Part shown: positions 14,303-23,607 of the stretch, piece after piece
How the letters are laid out: each line of letters opens with the position of its first letter
How positions within the stretch are numbered: the first letter of the stretch is position 1
From: Methylococcus geothermalis
GTDB lineage: Bacteria; Pseudomonadota; Gammaproteobacteria; Methylococcales; Methylococcaceae
Direction: 5' to 3'
NCBI RefSeq assembly: GCF_012769535.1
Contig: NZ_CP046565.1
Span: 124,001 to 188,000 of the forward strand
Length of the DNA stretch: 64,000 bases
The notes under the pieces: model-generated
Database searches by the model: none
Told to the model about the DNA's origin: nothing
Seen by the model: the letters and a program-made list of their open reading frames with translations, nothing else
Program-made: the position numbers and the translations under genes

Positions 14303-14605
14303 ATGCTTACCAAAACCACAACCACCATGGGCATCGTGCTGACTTTTGGCCTCCTGGCCGGACAGGCCCATGCCAAACCCGACATCGTTACCGAAGATGA
14401 CGTCAAAAGCTGCAGGTTCTTGAAAACCGTCATGGGATCTTCCGGTTACGGCAAGAACCTTGGAGGCTGGCAGCCTCAGGCCAAGGCATCCGCCGAAAAA
14501 GAAGCCTCTCAGATCGGCGCAAGCCATATCGTCTGGGGCGAGCTCCGGTCATCCGGCGCCTTCAACGGCATCGCGACGGCCAAGGCTTACGACTGCGGCC
14601 GATAA
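14303..14605 (+). CDS. small secreted protein, RcsF/DUF4156-like
   Basis: 100 residues with a Sec signal peptide (MLTKTTTTMGIVLTFGLLAG, cleavage probably after QAHA). The mature part has two cysteines (VKSCRFL and AYDCGR) and the pattern LGGWQPQAKASAEKEASQIGASHIVW, resembling the periplasmic RcsF/DUF4156 fold. The resemblance is weak. A strong terminator follows. Confidence 0.65.
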   Translation: MLTKTTTTMGIVLTFGLLAGQAHAKPDIVTEDDVKSCRFLKTVMGSSGYGKNLGGWQPQAKASAEKEASQIGASHIVWGELRSSGAFNGIATAKAYDCGR

Positions 14606-14692
14606 ATCTCGCGCCAGAGTACGCGCGGGACGCCGTCAAGCCGGCATCCCGCGCCTACGAAACGGACTTCCTCAATCCCCATCGTTTGTGGG

Positions 14693-14721
14693 CAGGACGG
14701 CTCATCCGTCCTGTCTTTTTT
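14693..14721 (+). terminator. intrinsic terminator
   Basis: A perfect 7-bp stem AGGACGG/CCGTCCT with loop CTCAT (14694-14712) is followed by GTC and six T residues. It ends transcription of the small secreted protein gene before the MarR gene. Confidence 0.85.
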
Positions 14722-14832
14722 GATGGCGGACGCCCCTTCCCTTCAGGTACACGCCGCCCATGTCCGCCGGCCAGGGGTTGATGCGAATAAATACGTGCAT
14801 ATACTCCCTTTATCAAGAGACGGAATGAAGGT

Positions 14833-15303
14833 GTGACCTTGCTCCCTTCCCAAACCGCCCCCGAATTCGAACCCGACTACCGGCTGTGCATGGACTGCAC
14901 GGGGTTCAACCTGCGCAAGGCCATGCGCGCGGTGGGTCAGCACTATGACGACGCCTTGCGTCCCGCCGGCATCCGCGGCACGCAGTTTTCTCTCCTCGTC
15001 GCGGCGAAAATGGCCGGGCCGGTGACCGTGGGCCGGCTGGCCGAAATGGCCGTCATGGATCGGACCACCTTGACCCGCAATCTGAATGTACTGGAGAAGC
15101 AGGGTCTCGTCGTGGTGACGGTGGGCACGGACCGCCGAACCAGGCGGGTCGCGATAACGGAAGAAGGCCTCGCGGTGCTTCGGCAAGCGTACCCGCTATG
15201 GAAGCAGGCTCAGGCCCGACTCATGGCGAAACTGGGGCCGGAACGGCTGCAGGCGCTGATGGATAACATGGCGGCCCTGGTCGAGGCCGCCCTGGCGCGT
15301 TGA
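14833..15303 (+). CDS. MarR-family transcriptional regulator
   Basis: 156 residues. The winged-helix core is clear: TVGRLAEMAVMDRTTLTRNLNVLEKQGLV, then the wing VGTDRRTRRVAITEEG. The N-terminus contains CMDCTGFNLRKA, with two cysteines that could sense oxidants, as in other MarR proteins (inference). The start is a GTG at 14833; an earlier ATG leads straight to a stop. It lies upstream of an RND efflux operon in the same direction and is a natural candidate repressor of it. Confidence 0.88.
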   Translation: MTLLPSQTAPEFEPDYRLCMDCTGFNLRKAMRAVGQHYDDALRPAGIRGTQFSLLVAAKMAGPVTVGRLAEMAVMDRTTLTRNLNVLEKQGLVVVTVGTDRRTRRVAITEEGLAVLRQAYPLWKQAQARLMAKLGPERLQALMDNMAALVEAALAR

Positions 15304-15321
15304 AATTTTTTCGCCAACTAT

Positions 15322-15333
15322 GTGTAGCTACAC
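15322..15333. promoter_or_regulatory. palindromic operator candidate
   Basis: GTGTAGCTACAC is a perfect 12-bp palindrome 18 bp after the marR stop, in the leader of the following genes. MarR proteins bind palindromes of about this size, so it may be the operator of the adjacent regulator. That link is an inference. Confidence 0.45.
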
Positions 15334-15368
15334 CTTCCATGCCGGCTCGACGGCGGGAGTCGCTTTCC

Positions 15369-15668
15369 ATGAACCACACCCATACGAAAGGCCCGCGGAA
15401 CCATCCGACCGTCATACGCCTGCTCGACCAGGCACCGGCTACGGAAACAGCGGCACTGGAAGCCGCCTGGCCGAGGCGGATTGCCCTGGAGGCCGGCGCC
15501 GATGACGTCGGTTTTGTCGGCATCGGGCGCCCGGAAATCGATCCGCAACCGGACGCTGGGCGTTCGGGAAGGACTCGACGGCCGGCCCGATTTCCGGCTC
15601 ACTGCCGACTGTCCGGTGTTTTCCCGCTTGATTTTCCCCTTGCCAAGAGCAGGGAAAAAGCGTTATGA
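15369..15668 (+). pseudogene. truncated Fe-S oxidoreductase-like reading frame
   Basis: An ATG at 15369 opens a frame with HPTVIRLLDQAPATETAALE and ALEAGADDVGFVGIGRPEID, which resembles the N-terminus of epoxyqueuosine reductase-like 4Fe-4S proteins often controlled by a neighbouring MarR gene. After about 60 residues the similarity stops and the frame runs on as low-complexity Arg-rich sequence to 15668, with no cysteine clusters. I read it as a truncated remnant. Confidence 0.45.
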
Positions 15669-15774
15669 AGTGCACTGCCTATCTTGCGGGTCACGCCGCC
15701 ACACCATCTTCAGGATTTTACGCCCGCCGAGCCCATCTATCCTCGCCTCGGCCGCCAGGGCCAGGGAACTCTCC

Positions 15775-16893
15775 ATGACATACGACACCATTCCGTGGAA
15801 ACCGGGGAATTTCAGCTCGATCGTCCTCCTCGCGATTCTGTCGACACTCGCGGCATGCTCGGACAGCCGGGGGGGGCCGGATCAAACCCGACCGGTCGTG
15901 ACCTTTCGGGTTGGCGGCGCACCAAGCCCCATCGGCATGAGCTTCGCCGGCGAAGTCAAGGCCCGCCACGAGACCGCTTTGTCCTTCCGGGTCGCCGGGA
16001 AGCTGGCGTCGCGCCCGGTCGAGCTGGGCGATACGGTCCGGAAAGGCCAGTTGCTGGGCAGCCTGGACGCCGCCGATTACAAGCTGGCCGTGCAAACCGC
16101 CCGGGCGCAGCTGGCCTCCGCCCGGGCGGAGCTGGATTTCACCCGCGCCGACCTCGGTAGATACCGCGAACTGCTGGATCAGCGCGTCATCAGCCCTCCC
16201 GAATTCGATCGCCGCCGTACCGCCCTCACCGCCGCCAAGGAACGCGTGTCCGCGCTCGAAGCCCAGCTCGGCCAGGCGGTCAACCAACTGGATTACACCG
16301 AGCTGCGCGCCGACCGGGACGGAGTGGTGACGGCGGTCGCGGCGGAGACCGGCCAGGTGCTCGCCGCCGGCCAGCCGGTGGTCACGCTGGCCAGGCTCGA
16401 CGACAAGGAGGTCGGCGTCGACATCCCGGAACATCGCATCGCCCAGATACGTCCGGGACAGGACGTGGCGGTCACGCTCTGGGCCGACGAGCGGCGGCTC
16501 AAAGCGCGCATCCGCGAGATCGCCGCGGCGGCCGACCCCGCCAGCCGGACCTACCGGGTCCGGGCGACCCTGCTCGAAGGCCAGGATATCGCCCGGCTCG
16601 GCATGACCGCGAACGTCTGGGTCGACGCAAACGGGACAGACGGCGTGGCAATTCCGCTCTCGTGCGTGTTCAGCCCCCAGCAACAGCCCGATTCGCCACG
16701 CGTATGGCTGGTGGACGAGGCGAAGCTCACGGTCAAATCGGTACCGGTCCGGCTGGGCGGGACTTTGAGCGGGGAACGCATCGCCGTGGAAGGACTGGCG
16801 CCCGGCCAGCTCGTGGTCAGCGCCGGCGTTCAGCGCCTGGCCGAAGGCCAGAAAGTGCGCATTCTGCCCGATTCCGCCGGCCATCGGCCATGA
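15775..16893 (+). CDS. RND efflux periplasmic adaptor (membrane fusion lipoprotein)
   Basis: 372 residues. Lipobox LAAC puts the acylated Cys at 28. The lipoyl halves (GKLASRPVELGDTVRKGQLL and LRADRDGVVTAVAAETGQVL) flank a helical hairpin (AQLASARAELDFTRADLGRYREL), followed by the beta-barrel (DVAVTLWADERRLKARI) and C-terminal membrane-proximal domain. The start at 15775 gives a correct signal peptide; the frame is open further upstream but that part encodes no signal. The stop overlaps the pump start (ATGA). Confidence 0.93.
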   Translation: MTYDTIPWKPGNFSSIVLLAILSTLAACSDSRGGPDQTRPVVTFRVGGAPSPIGMSFAGEVKARHETALSFRVAGKLASRPVELGDTVRKGQLLGSLDAADYKLAVQTARAQLASARAELDFTRADLGRYRELLDQRVISPPEFDRRRTALTAAKERVSALEAQLGQAVNQLDYTELRADRDGVVTAVAAETGQVLAAGQPVVTLARLDDKEVGVDIPEHRIAQIRPGQDVAVTLWADERRLKARIREIAAAADPASRTYRVRATLLEGQDIARLGMTANVWVDANGTDGVAIPLSCVFSPQQQPDSPRVWLVDEAKLTVKSVPVRLGGTLSGERIAVEGLAPGQLVVSAGVQRLAEGQKVRILPDSAGHRP

Positions 16894-19800
16894 AGGATTT
16901 CAACCTGAGCCAATGGGCTCTGGAACACCGCGCCTTCACCGGGTTTCTCCTGGCCCTGGTGATGCTGGGCGGCATCTTCGCCTATTTCCGTCTGGAACAG
17001 CGGGAAGATCCGGAATTCACCTTCCGCCTGATGGTGGTGAAGACGCTCTATCCGGGCGCGACGGCACGGGAAGTGGAGCAGCAGCTCACCGACCGCCTGG
17101 AAAAAAAGCTCCAGGAACTGCCGGACCTGGACTACCTGCGCAGTTATTCCAAGCCGGGGGAGTCGCTGGTGTTCGTGGTGCCGCGCGAGGAAACCTCGCC
17201 GGAAGAGGTTGCCGATCTCTGGTACCAGGTCCGCAAGAAAATCGGCGACATCCGCGCGACGTTGCCGCAGGGCGCCATCGGGCCGTTCTTCAACGACGAG
17301 TTCGGCGACACCTACAGCCTCATCTATGCCTTCTCCGGCGAAGGCTTCGACTACGCCCGGCTCAAGGCGCAGGTCGAGGCGGCCCGCCAGCAGCTCCTGC
17401 GGGTCAAGGACGTGGAGAAGGCCGATCTCATCGGCGTCCAGGACGAAAAGATCTACATCGAGTTTTCCGACAAGAAGCTGGCCCAGCTGGGTCTGGATGC
17501 CGCCTCGGTGGCCGCCGCGCTTCAGGGCCAAAATATCATGGCGCCGGCGGGGACGGTGTATACGGCCAAGGGCGATCTTCCGATCCGGATCAGCGGGAGT
17601 TTCGACGCGGTGGACAACGTGGCGAATCTCGCGGTGCGCGTCGATGGCCGGACTTTCCGGGTCGTCGACTTCGCCGAAGTGAGACGCGGCTACGTCGACC
17701 CGCCGGAATTCCGGATGCGTTTCAACGGCAAGGACGTCATCGGGCTTGGCATCGCCATGAACAAGAAAGGCGACGTGCTGGCGCTGGGGAAGGCTCTGGA
17801 CGCCACGCTGAAGCGCGTCGAAAGCGAGCTGCCGGTAGGGATCGAGGTGGAAAAGGTCGCCGACCAGGCGCGCGTCGTCGAACGCTCCATCGGCGAATTC
17901 AAGCGCACGTTCTTCGAAGCCTTGGCGGCGGTGCTCCTGGTCAGCTTCCTGAGCCTGGGACTGCGCGCAGGCGCGGTCGTCGCGCTGACGGTGCCGCTGG
18001 TGCTGGCCGCCACCCTGCTCGGCATGCTGCTGGCCGGCATCGCCCTGCACCGCATCTCGCTGGGCGCGCTGATCCTGGCGCTCGGGCTGCTGGTGGACGA
18101 TGCCATGATCGCCATCGAGATGATGGCCCGGAAGCTCGAGGAAGGCTGGGACCGGATGCGGGCCGCGACCTTCGCCTACCGCGCCACGGCCTTTCCGATG
18201 CTCACCGGCACCCTGATCACCATCGCCGGCTTCCTGCCGGTAGGCTTGGCCCGTTCGCAGGCCGGCGAGTACACGCAAGCGATCTTCCAGGTGGTGGGGC
18301 TGTCGCTGCTCATGTCCTGGTTCGGGGCGGTGATCTTCACACCTTACCTGGGATTCATGGTGCTCGGCAGGCAAGCGGCCGCCTCCGGCCACAAGCTCTA
18401 CGATAGCCCTTTTTATTGCCGCCTGCGGCACGGGGTGTCGGCTTGCGTCGAGCATCGCGGCAAGGTCATCGTCGCCACGATAGCGCTGTTCGGCCTCGGC
18501 ATCGCGACTTTGAGGGAGGTGCCGGAGCAGTTTTTCCCGCTGTCGAACCGGCCGGAGGTGGTGATCGACCTGTGGCTGCCCGAAGGAAGCAGTTTCGCCC
18601 AGACCGAAGCCGCGGCCAAACGAATGGAGGCGGTTCTGGCCAACGACCCGGATGTGGTGAGTTATGCCTCGTACATCGGCGGCGGCAGCCCGCGCTTTTT
18701 CCTGCTCATCGTGCAGCAGCTCGCCAATGCCAACCTGGCCGAATTCGTAGTGATGACGGGCGACAACGGCGCGCGCGAGCGGGTGATGCGGCGAGTCCGC
18801 GAGGCGCTGGCCGCGGATTTCCCGGAAGTGCGCGGTCGCGCCATGCGCCTCAACGTCGGCCCGCCGATGGATTATCCGGTGGTATTCCGGGTTTTCGGCG
18901 AAGATCCGGCCGTGGTGCGCCACATCGCCGACCAGGTGGCGGCAGTCGTGCGTACCAACCCCCATGCCGTGGATGTGAACGACGACTGGCACGAGCGCAT
19001 TCCATCGCTGCGCCTGACGCTGGACCAGGACAAGGCACGCGCGCTGGGCGTCAGCACGGCCGGTCTGGCGCAAGCCCTACGGGCCTACTACACCGGATTG
19101 ACCGTGGGCCAGTTCCGCGAAGACGACAAACTCATCGATATCGTCTGGCGCGCCCAAACGCGGCTGCGGACGGATGCCGGCGACCTGCCCAGCCTCAGCG
19201 TGCCCACCGGCAACGGCAAGTCGGTCCCGCTATCCCAGGTGGTGCGTTTCGAAACGGTGTTCGAGGACGGGGTGCGGTGGCGCCGCAACCGCTTCCCGGC
19301 GATCTCGGTACGCGCCGATGTCGCCGACGGCATGCTGGCACCCGATGTGGCGGCGCAGATCGAGCCGGCGCTCAAACCCATCAAAGACGCGCTGCCGCCC
19401 GGCTATTTCGTCGAAACCGGCGCCGCCAAGGAGGACGCATGGATCGCCCAGAAGTCGATCCTGATCTGGATTCCGCTGGTGCTCGTCGTCACTCTGCTGC
19501 TGCTGATGCTGCAATTGCAGAATCTGTCCCGCACCTTCCTGGTCTTCGTCACCGCGCCCCTGGGCGTGATCGGAGCCGCCTTTGCCCTGCTGCTGTTCCG
19601 GGCGCCGTTCGGTTTCGTGGCGCTGCTCGGCATCATCGCCCTGGCCGGCATGATCATGCGCAACTCGGTGATCCTGGTGGACCAGATCGAGCAGGACGAA
19701 AAGGCCGGTTCCGACACCCGCAGCGCCATCATCGAATCCACGGTCCGCCGCTTCCGGCCGATCATGCTCACGGCCGCCGCGGCGATCCTCGCCATGATCC

Positions 19801-19952
19801 CGCTCTCCACCAACGACTTCTTCGCCCCGCAGGCGATCGCCATCATGGGCGGGCTCACCGTGGCCACCCTGCTCACGGTGTTCTTCCTGCCGGCGCTCTA
19901 CGCGGCCTGGTTCAGGGTCGGCCGCCGGCCCCGGCGCGAGGGGGCCGCATGA
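16890..19952 (+). CDS. RND efflux pump, inner-membrane permease
   Basis: 1020 residues, an AcrB/HAE-1-type proton antiporter. TM1 is at about 14-34, TM4 carries VDDAMIAIEM with the paired proton-relay aspartates near 403-404, and a second set of membrane helices starts near residue 865 (IWIPLVLVVTLLLLMLQL). Two large periplasmic loops form the porter and docking domains. Middle gene of a three-gene operon with ATGA overlaps on both sides. Substrates cannot be deduced. Confidence 0.95.
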   Translation: MKDFNLSQWALEHRAFTGFLLALVMLGGIFAYFRLEQREDPEFTFRLMVVKTLYPGATAREVEQQLTDRLEKKLQELPDLDYLRSYSKPGESLVFVVPREETSPEEVADLWYQVRKKIGDIRATLPQGAIGPFFNDEFGDTYSLIYAFSGEGFDYARLKAQVEAARQQLLRVKDVEKADLIGVQDEKIYIEFSDKKLAQLGLDAASVAAALQGQNIMAPAGTVYTAKGDLPIRISGSFDAVDNVANLAVRVDGRTFRVVDFAEVRRGYVDPPEFRMRFNGKDVIGLGIAMNKKGDVLALGKALDATLKRVESELPVGIEVEKVADQARVVERSIGEFKRTFFEALAAVLLVSFLSLGLRAGAVVALTVPLVLAATLLGMLLAGIALHRISLGALILALGLLVDDAMIAIEMMARKLEEGWDRMRAATFAYRATAFPMLTGTLITIAGFLPVGLARSQAGEYTQAIFQVVGLSLLMSWFGAVIFTPYLGFMVLGRQAAASGHKLYDSPFYCRLRHGVSACVEHRGKVIVATIALFGLGIATLREVPEQFFPLSNRPEVVIDLWLPEGSSFAQTEAAAKRMEAVLANDPDVVSYASYIGGGSPRFFLLIVQQLANANLAEFVVMTGDNGARERVMRRVREALAADFPEVRGRAMRLNVGPPMDYPVVFRVFGEDPAVVRHIADQVAAVVRTNPHAVDVNDDWHERIPSLRLTLDQDKARALGVSTAGLAQALRAYYTGLTVGQFREDDKLIDIVWRAQTRLRTDAGDLPSLSVPTGNGKSVPLSQVVRFETVFEDGVRWRRNRFPAISVRADVADGMLAPDVAAQIEPALKPIKDALPPGYFVETGAAKEDAWIAQKSILIWIPLVLVVTLLLLMLQLQNLSRTFLVFVTAPLGVIGAAFALLLFRAPFGFVALLGIIALAGMIMRNSVILVDQIEQDEKAGSDTRSAIIESTVRRFRPIMLTAAAAILAMIPLSTNDFFAPQAIAIMGGLTVATLLTVFFLPALYAAWFRVGRRPRREGAA

Positions 19953-20020
19953 CCCCTTCGTCGGGAGCGAATGGGGACAGCCGGAGGCCACCCGTAGGGG
20001 GCGCGCCAAGGAGGGCGCAC

Positions 20021-21475
20021 ATGAACCCGATCCTTACGGCGCTGGCCGGCGCACTGACTGCAAGCTTCCTGTTGTCCGCCTGCACGCCGACGCGGGTCGA
20101 TCCCCCGGCGACACCGGCGGTGCCCGACCAATGGAGCCATGCCCCTGAGACGCGGATGGCATCGAGCCCCGCAGCCCTGAAGAGCTGGTGGAAAGGATTC
20201 GATGACCCGGAGCTGAACGCCCTGATCGACCGCGCGCTCGCCGCCAACCAGGACCTCCGGGCCACCCAGGCACGGGTGCGGGAGGCCGCAGCCATGGTGG
20301 TCGCCGCCGACGCCGCGCTTTATCCCAGCGTCGACTTCTTCACTTCCGGCGGACGCGAAAAGAGGATCGACCGCATCATCGCCGTCCCCGGCTCCCAGGG
20401 CTATCAATTGATCACCCCCACGGCCGACATGGTCACCGGCGGCCTCGCCGCGCGCTGGGAGCTGGACCTGTTCGGCCAGCGCCATCTGGAAGCCGAGGCG
20501 GCAGCAGCGCAGGCGCTGGGCGCGGAGGAAGCCCTGCATGCGGCCCAGGTCGGGCTGCTGGCCCAGGTGGCGACGAACTACCTGGAGCTGCGCGGTGTGC
20601 AGCAGCAGACGGCGGTATTCGAGGACAATCTCGAGGTGCAGCGCGAGCGGCTGAAGGCTTTGAAGGCGTTCTACCGCGCCGGCCTCGCCAATGAAACCGC
20701 CGTCGCCGGCCAGGACGCGCTGGTGCAGAGCGCGGAGGCGACACTGCCGAAACTGAAGGAAACCGCCGTCCGTTTGATTCACCGTCTGGGCGTCTTGACC
20801 GGCCAGCCGCCGCAGGCGCTGCAAGCCAGGTTGAGAGAACCCCGTCCGCTGCCGGGCTCGGCGCCCGCCATTCCCCAACTGCTGCCGTCGAGCCTGCTCG
20901 GGCAGAGGCCCGACCTCCGCCAGGTGCAGGCTGAAGTCGTTGCCGCGGCGGCCAGCCTGGGCGCGGCCCGCGCCGACCTGCTGCCGAAACTGGTGCTGTC
21001 GGCCAGCGGAGGCTTCGGCGCGCTGGCGGTCGGCGGCTTTCCCAGCCTCGCGGAAAGCGTCTATGCCTTGGGGTCTGGCCTCACCGCGCCCATCTTCAAT
21101 GCCGGGCGCATCCGCTCCCGGATCACCGCCGCCGACGCAAGGCTCGACCAGGTCGCCGCGAATTACGAGAAGACCTTCCTGCTCGCGCTGGAGGATGTCG
21201 AAAACGCCTTCGTCGCCCATCGCACGGCCAGCGAGCGCCGCAGCCGGCTGCTGCAGGCGGAAGCGGCGGCGGAACAAGCGCGGCGCTCGGCCGAAGCGCT
21301 ATATGACCGGGGAGCGGGCGATTACCTTTCGGTGCTGGATGCCCGTGGTTCGAAGCTGTCGGCCCTGGATGAAAACGTCAAAGCCCGGACCGCTACCCTG
21401 GTTTCGCTGGTTTCGTTGTATCGCGCGTTCGGGGGGGGATGGGCGGAGGAACCGGTTTCCGTCAAAACGGACTGA
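20021..21475 (+). CDS. outer-membrane efflux lipoprotein (NodT/OprM type)
   Basis: 484 residues. Signal peptide with lipobox LLSAC (Cys21), then the duplicated outer-membrane-factor repeats: WWKGFDDPELNALIDRALAAN, LPSSLLGQRPDLRQVQAEV, and GLTAPIFNAGRIRSRI. It completes the tripartite pump. I choose ATG 20021 because AAGGAGGGCGCAC precedes it and a signal peptide follows directly. An earlier in-frame ATG at 19949 overlaps the pump stop but would add 24 residues before the signal. Confidence 0.93.
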   Translation: MNPILTALAGALTASFLLSACTPTRVDPPATPAVPDQWSHAPETRMASSPAALKSWWKGFDDPELNALIDRALAANQDLRATQARVREAAAMVVAADAALYPSVDFFTSGGREKRIDRIIAVPGSQGYQLITPTADMVTGGLAARWELDLFGQRHLEAEAAAAQALGAEEALHAAQVGLLAQVATNYLELRGVQQQTAVFEDNLEVQRERLKALKAFYRAGLANETAVAGQDALVQSAEATLPKLKETAVRLIHRLGVLTGQPPQALQARLREPRPLPGSAPAIPQLLPSSLLGQRPDLRQVQAEVVAAAASLGAARADLLPKLVLSASGGFGALAVGGFPSLAESVYALGSGLTAPIFNAGRIRSRITAADARLDQVAANYEKTFLLALEDVENAFVAHRTASERRSRLLQAEAAAEQARRSAEALYDRGAGDYLSVLDARGSKLSALDENVKARTATLVSLVSLYRAFGGGWAEEPVSVKTD

Positions 21476-21534
21476 CAGGAGCCCCAAGGGTCGACTCCTC
21501 GGGAACCCTCCCCTTCGGTAGCAACGCCGAAATC

Positions 21535-21894
21535 TCACTCCCCCAGTGCCTCCAGCAATTTCGCCTCACTCTTGATGACATCGCCCCGCCCCCAGGCCGT
21601 CACGCCTTCCACGAACCAGCGCGGGTCGCCGGGATGCGGCAGGACCACGTCGAATTCCGCGTAGAACGAGCCGTCGCCGTGGAATTTCATCTGCCCGATG
21701 CTGTGGCCGCGGGCGTCGCGCCAGCGTCCGCAGAGGGTTTCCTCGCCGCTGTAAGGATCCTTGCTGGCTTCGAACTCGGCCTCATCGTAGACCGGGAGCC
21801 GCGTAAGCCTGTCGGGCGCGATCCCCAACTTCTCGATTTCGCGTCTCAGCCTGGCGCAGACCGCTTCGCCCCGCTGCTTCATGCCGGCATCCAT
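21535..21894 (-). CDS. conserved hypothetical protein downstream of Rnf
   Basis: 119 residues, soluble, no signal peptide. Visible features: ETLCGRWRDARGHSIGQMKFHGDGSFYAEFDVV and VEGVTAWGRGDVIKSEAKLLEALGE. I do not recognise a characterised family. It is 18 bases after rnfH on the same strand, so is probably the last gene of the Rnf operon. The window shows nothing that defines its role. Confidence 0.7.
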   Translation of the reverse strand: MDAGMKQRGEAVCARLRREIEKLGIAPDRLTRLPVYDEAEFEASKDPYSGEETLCGRWRDARGHSIGQMKFHGDGSFYAEFDVVLPHPGDPRWFVEGVTAWGRGDVIKSEAKLLEALGE

Positions 21895-21912
21895 CGGCGA
21901 GCCTTCCTGTCA

Positions 21913-22200
21913 TCAATCGTCATCGTCATCGTCGTCGGAAGCGATCTTGCGGCGCCGCACCGTCTTGGGATCGGCGGTGATCGGCCGGTAAATCTCGATG
22001 CGGTCGCCCTCCTTCACCGGCGTGTCCAGCTTCACCAGCTTGCCGAAGATGCCGACCTTCTGAACGCCCAAGTCGATTTCCGGAAACCGTTCCAGGATGC
22101 CGGAACGGTGGATGGCCTGTTCGACCGTGCTTTCATCCGGCACCTCCATCCTGAGCCACAACTGGCGGTCGGAATCCGCATAACAAATGCCTACGTTCAT
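21913..22200 (-). CDS. rnfH: RnfH-family ubiquitin-like protein
   Basis: 95 residues of the RnfH/UPF0125 family with a beta-grasp fold: LRMEVPDESTVEQAIHRSGIL, VGIFGKLVKLDTPVKEGDRIEIYRPI, and the basic ADPKTVRRRK segment. The C-terminus is an unusual run of seven aspartates after the basic stretch. It follows rnfE by 16 bases. Confidence 0.92.
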   Translation of the reverse strand: MNVGICYADSDRQLWLRMEVPDESTVEQAIHRSGILERFPEIDLGVQKVGIFGKLVKLDTPVKEGDRIEIYRPITADPKTVRRRKIASDDDDDDD

Positions 22201-22216
22201 GACGCGTGGTCCCCCC

Positions 22217-22909
22217 TCAGGAACTTTCCGCCACGGAACCGCCGAGGACCACCGGCCGGCTTTGATGCGCCTTCAGCCGCCGGTCGATCAGCTTTTTCCC
22301 CGCCAGGAGGAAACCCAGCATCAGGAACCCGCCCGGCGGCAAGGCCATCAGCAGGAATCCCCGGTAATCGGGGATGAGCGTCGTTTCCAGCCAGGCGAAA
22401 GAGTCGCCCATCAGGAGACGCGCGCTGGCGAACAGCGTGCCGGCGCCGACCACTTCGCGAGCCGCTCCCAGCACGACCAGCGCAAGGGTGAAGCCCAACC
22501 CCATCATCAACCCGTCCATCGACGCATGGGCCACGGGGTGGCGGGAGGCATAGGCTTCGGCCCGGCCCAGGATGGCGCAGTTGGTCACGATCAGCGGAAT
22601 GAACAGGCCCAGCACCTTGTGCATCTCATGCAGCCAAGCGTTCATCATCATGTCCACCAGGGTCACCACCATGGCGATCAGCACCACGAACACCGGGATG
22701 CGGATCTCCGAGGGAATCAGCGCCCGCACCCAGGACACCAGGGCATTGCACACTACCATCACCGCCGCCGTGGCCAGCCCCATGCCGAGGCCGTTGGTCG
22801 CGGTGCCTGTGACTGCCAGCAAGGGGCACAGGCCGATGCTCTGGCTGAAGACGATGTTGTTGTCCCATAGGCCGTCGCGGGTGATTTTGCGAAACGCCGG
22901 ATTCATCAT
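22217..22909 (-). CDS. rnfE: Rnf electron transport complex subunit E
   Basis: 230 residues, six membrane helices, inner-membrane subunit homologous to NqrD. The start MMNPAFRKITRDGLWDNN, SIGLCPLLAVT, and GRAEAYASRHPVAHAS are diagnostic. The cysteine in GLCPLL and one in the symmetric half (IVTNCAILGRAEA) are thought to hold an iron centre between RnfA and RnfE. Overlaps rnfG by four bases. Confidence 0.96.
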   Translation of the reverse strand: MMNPAFRKITRDGLWDNNIVFSQSIGLCPLLAVTGTATNGLGMGLATAAVMVVCNALVSWVRALIPSEIRIPVFVVLIAMVVTLVDMMMNAWLHEMHKVLGLFIPLIVTNCAILGRAEAYASRHPVAHASMDGLMMGLGFTLALVVLGAAREVVGAGTLFASARLLMGDSFAWLETTLIPDYRGFLLMALPPGGFLMLGFLLAGKKLIDRRLKAHQSRPVVLGGSVAESS

Positions 22910-23607
22910 TGACCTCCTGTTGCGGGCGACACCAGTTCGGCCCGGTGCCGCCGGAAGAACTGCAGCCCCTTGAACACCCCGCCCACCACCGCGCGCGGGG
23001 TGATGGTAGCGCCGGCGAACTGATCGAAATCGCCGCCGTCCTTCTTGACCCGCCAGTGTTCCTCCGAGGTGTTGTCCAGCGAACGGCCGGAGAAAGACAG
23101 AATCCAGTCCGACTTGGCGGTTTCGATCTTGTCGCCCAGCCCCGGCGTTTCGGCATGGGCCACCACCCGGACCCCGAGCACCGTACCGTCGGCCTTCAAG
23201 CCCATCACCAGGGCGATCGGGCCGGAATAGCCGCCGGTGGCGGACAGCTTGAACGCAACCGCGGTGACCTCGCCGTTCTTGCGCGCCATAGACACCCGAG
23301 TCTCGCCCAAGCCGGCGTCAGCCACCGTTTTCACATCGCGCAGCAGATCGTTGTCATACAGGTCGGGTGGCAGCACCTGCGCCAGCGTCGCCAACATGTC
23401 CTCGGCCTGGCGCTGCTCGATGGGCCCCTGAGTCGCCAGGTCGCCCAAACCCAAGAGCAAGCTGGCCACCAGGCCGGCGGCGGCCAGCAGCCAGGTCTGG
23501 TAGTCCAGCCGCTGGCGGAGAGTCTCCAGGTCGTCGAACCGCCGCCGCAGCCGCTCCCACCGGCTGGCGGCCTCCACCCGCGGGTTTTCCGGCGCCATGC
23601 TGCTCAT
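22906..23607 (-). CDS. rnfG: Rnf electron transport complex subunit G
   Basis: 233 residues: a single N-terminal membrane anchor (around residues 39-58) and a periplasmic FMN-binding domain. The flavinylation motif reads AGATIT with acceptor Thr201; the usual Ser of SGAT is Ala here. VVAHAETPGLGDKIE is also typical. The ATG at 23607 overlaps the rnfD stop. Confidence 0.95.
   Translation of the reverse strand: MSSMAPENPRVEAASRWERLRRRFDDLETLRQRLDYQTWLLAAAGLVASLLLGLGDLATQGPIEQRQAEDMLATLAQVLPPDLYDNDLLRDVKTVADAGLGETRVSMARKNGEVTAVAFKLSATGGYSGPIALVMGLKADGTVLGVRVVAHAETPGLGDKIETAKSDWILSFSGRSLDNTSEEHWRVKKDGGDFDQFAGATITPRAVVGGVFKGLQFFRRHRAELVSPATGGQ

Noticed and set aside
16830-19073. Long antisense frame opposite the RND pump
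   Set aside because: High-GC codon bias leaves antisense frames open; the plus-strand pump is unmistakable and the antisense product is His/Asp/Arg-rich without motifs.
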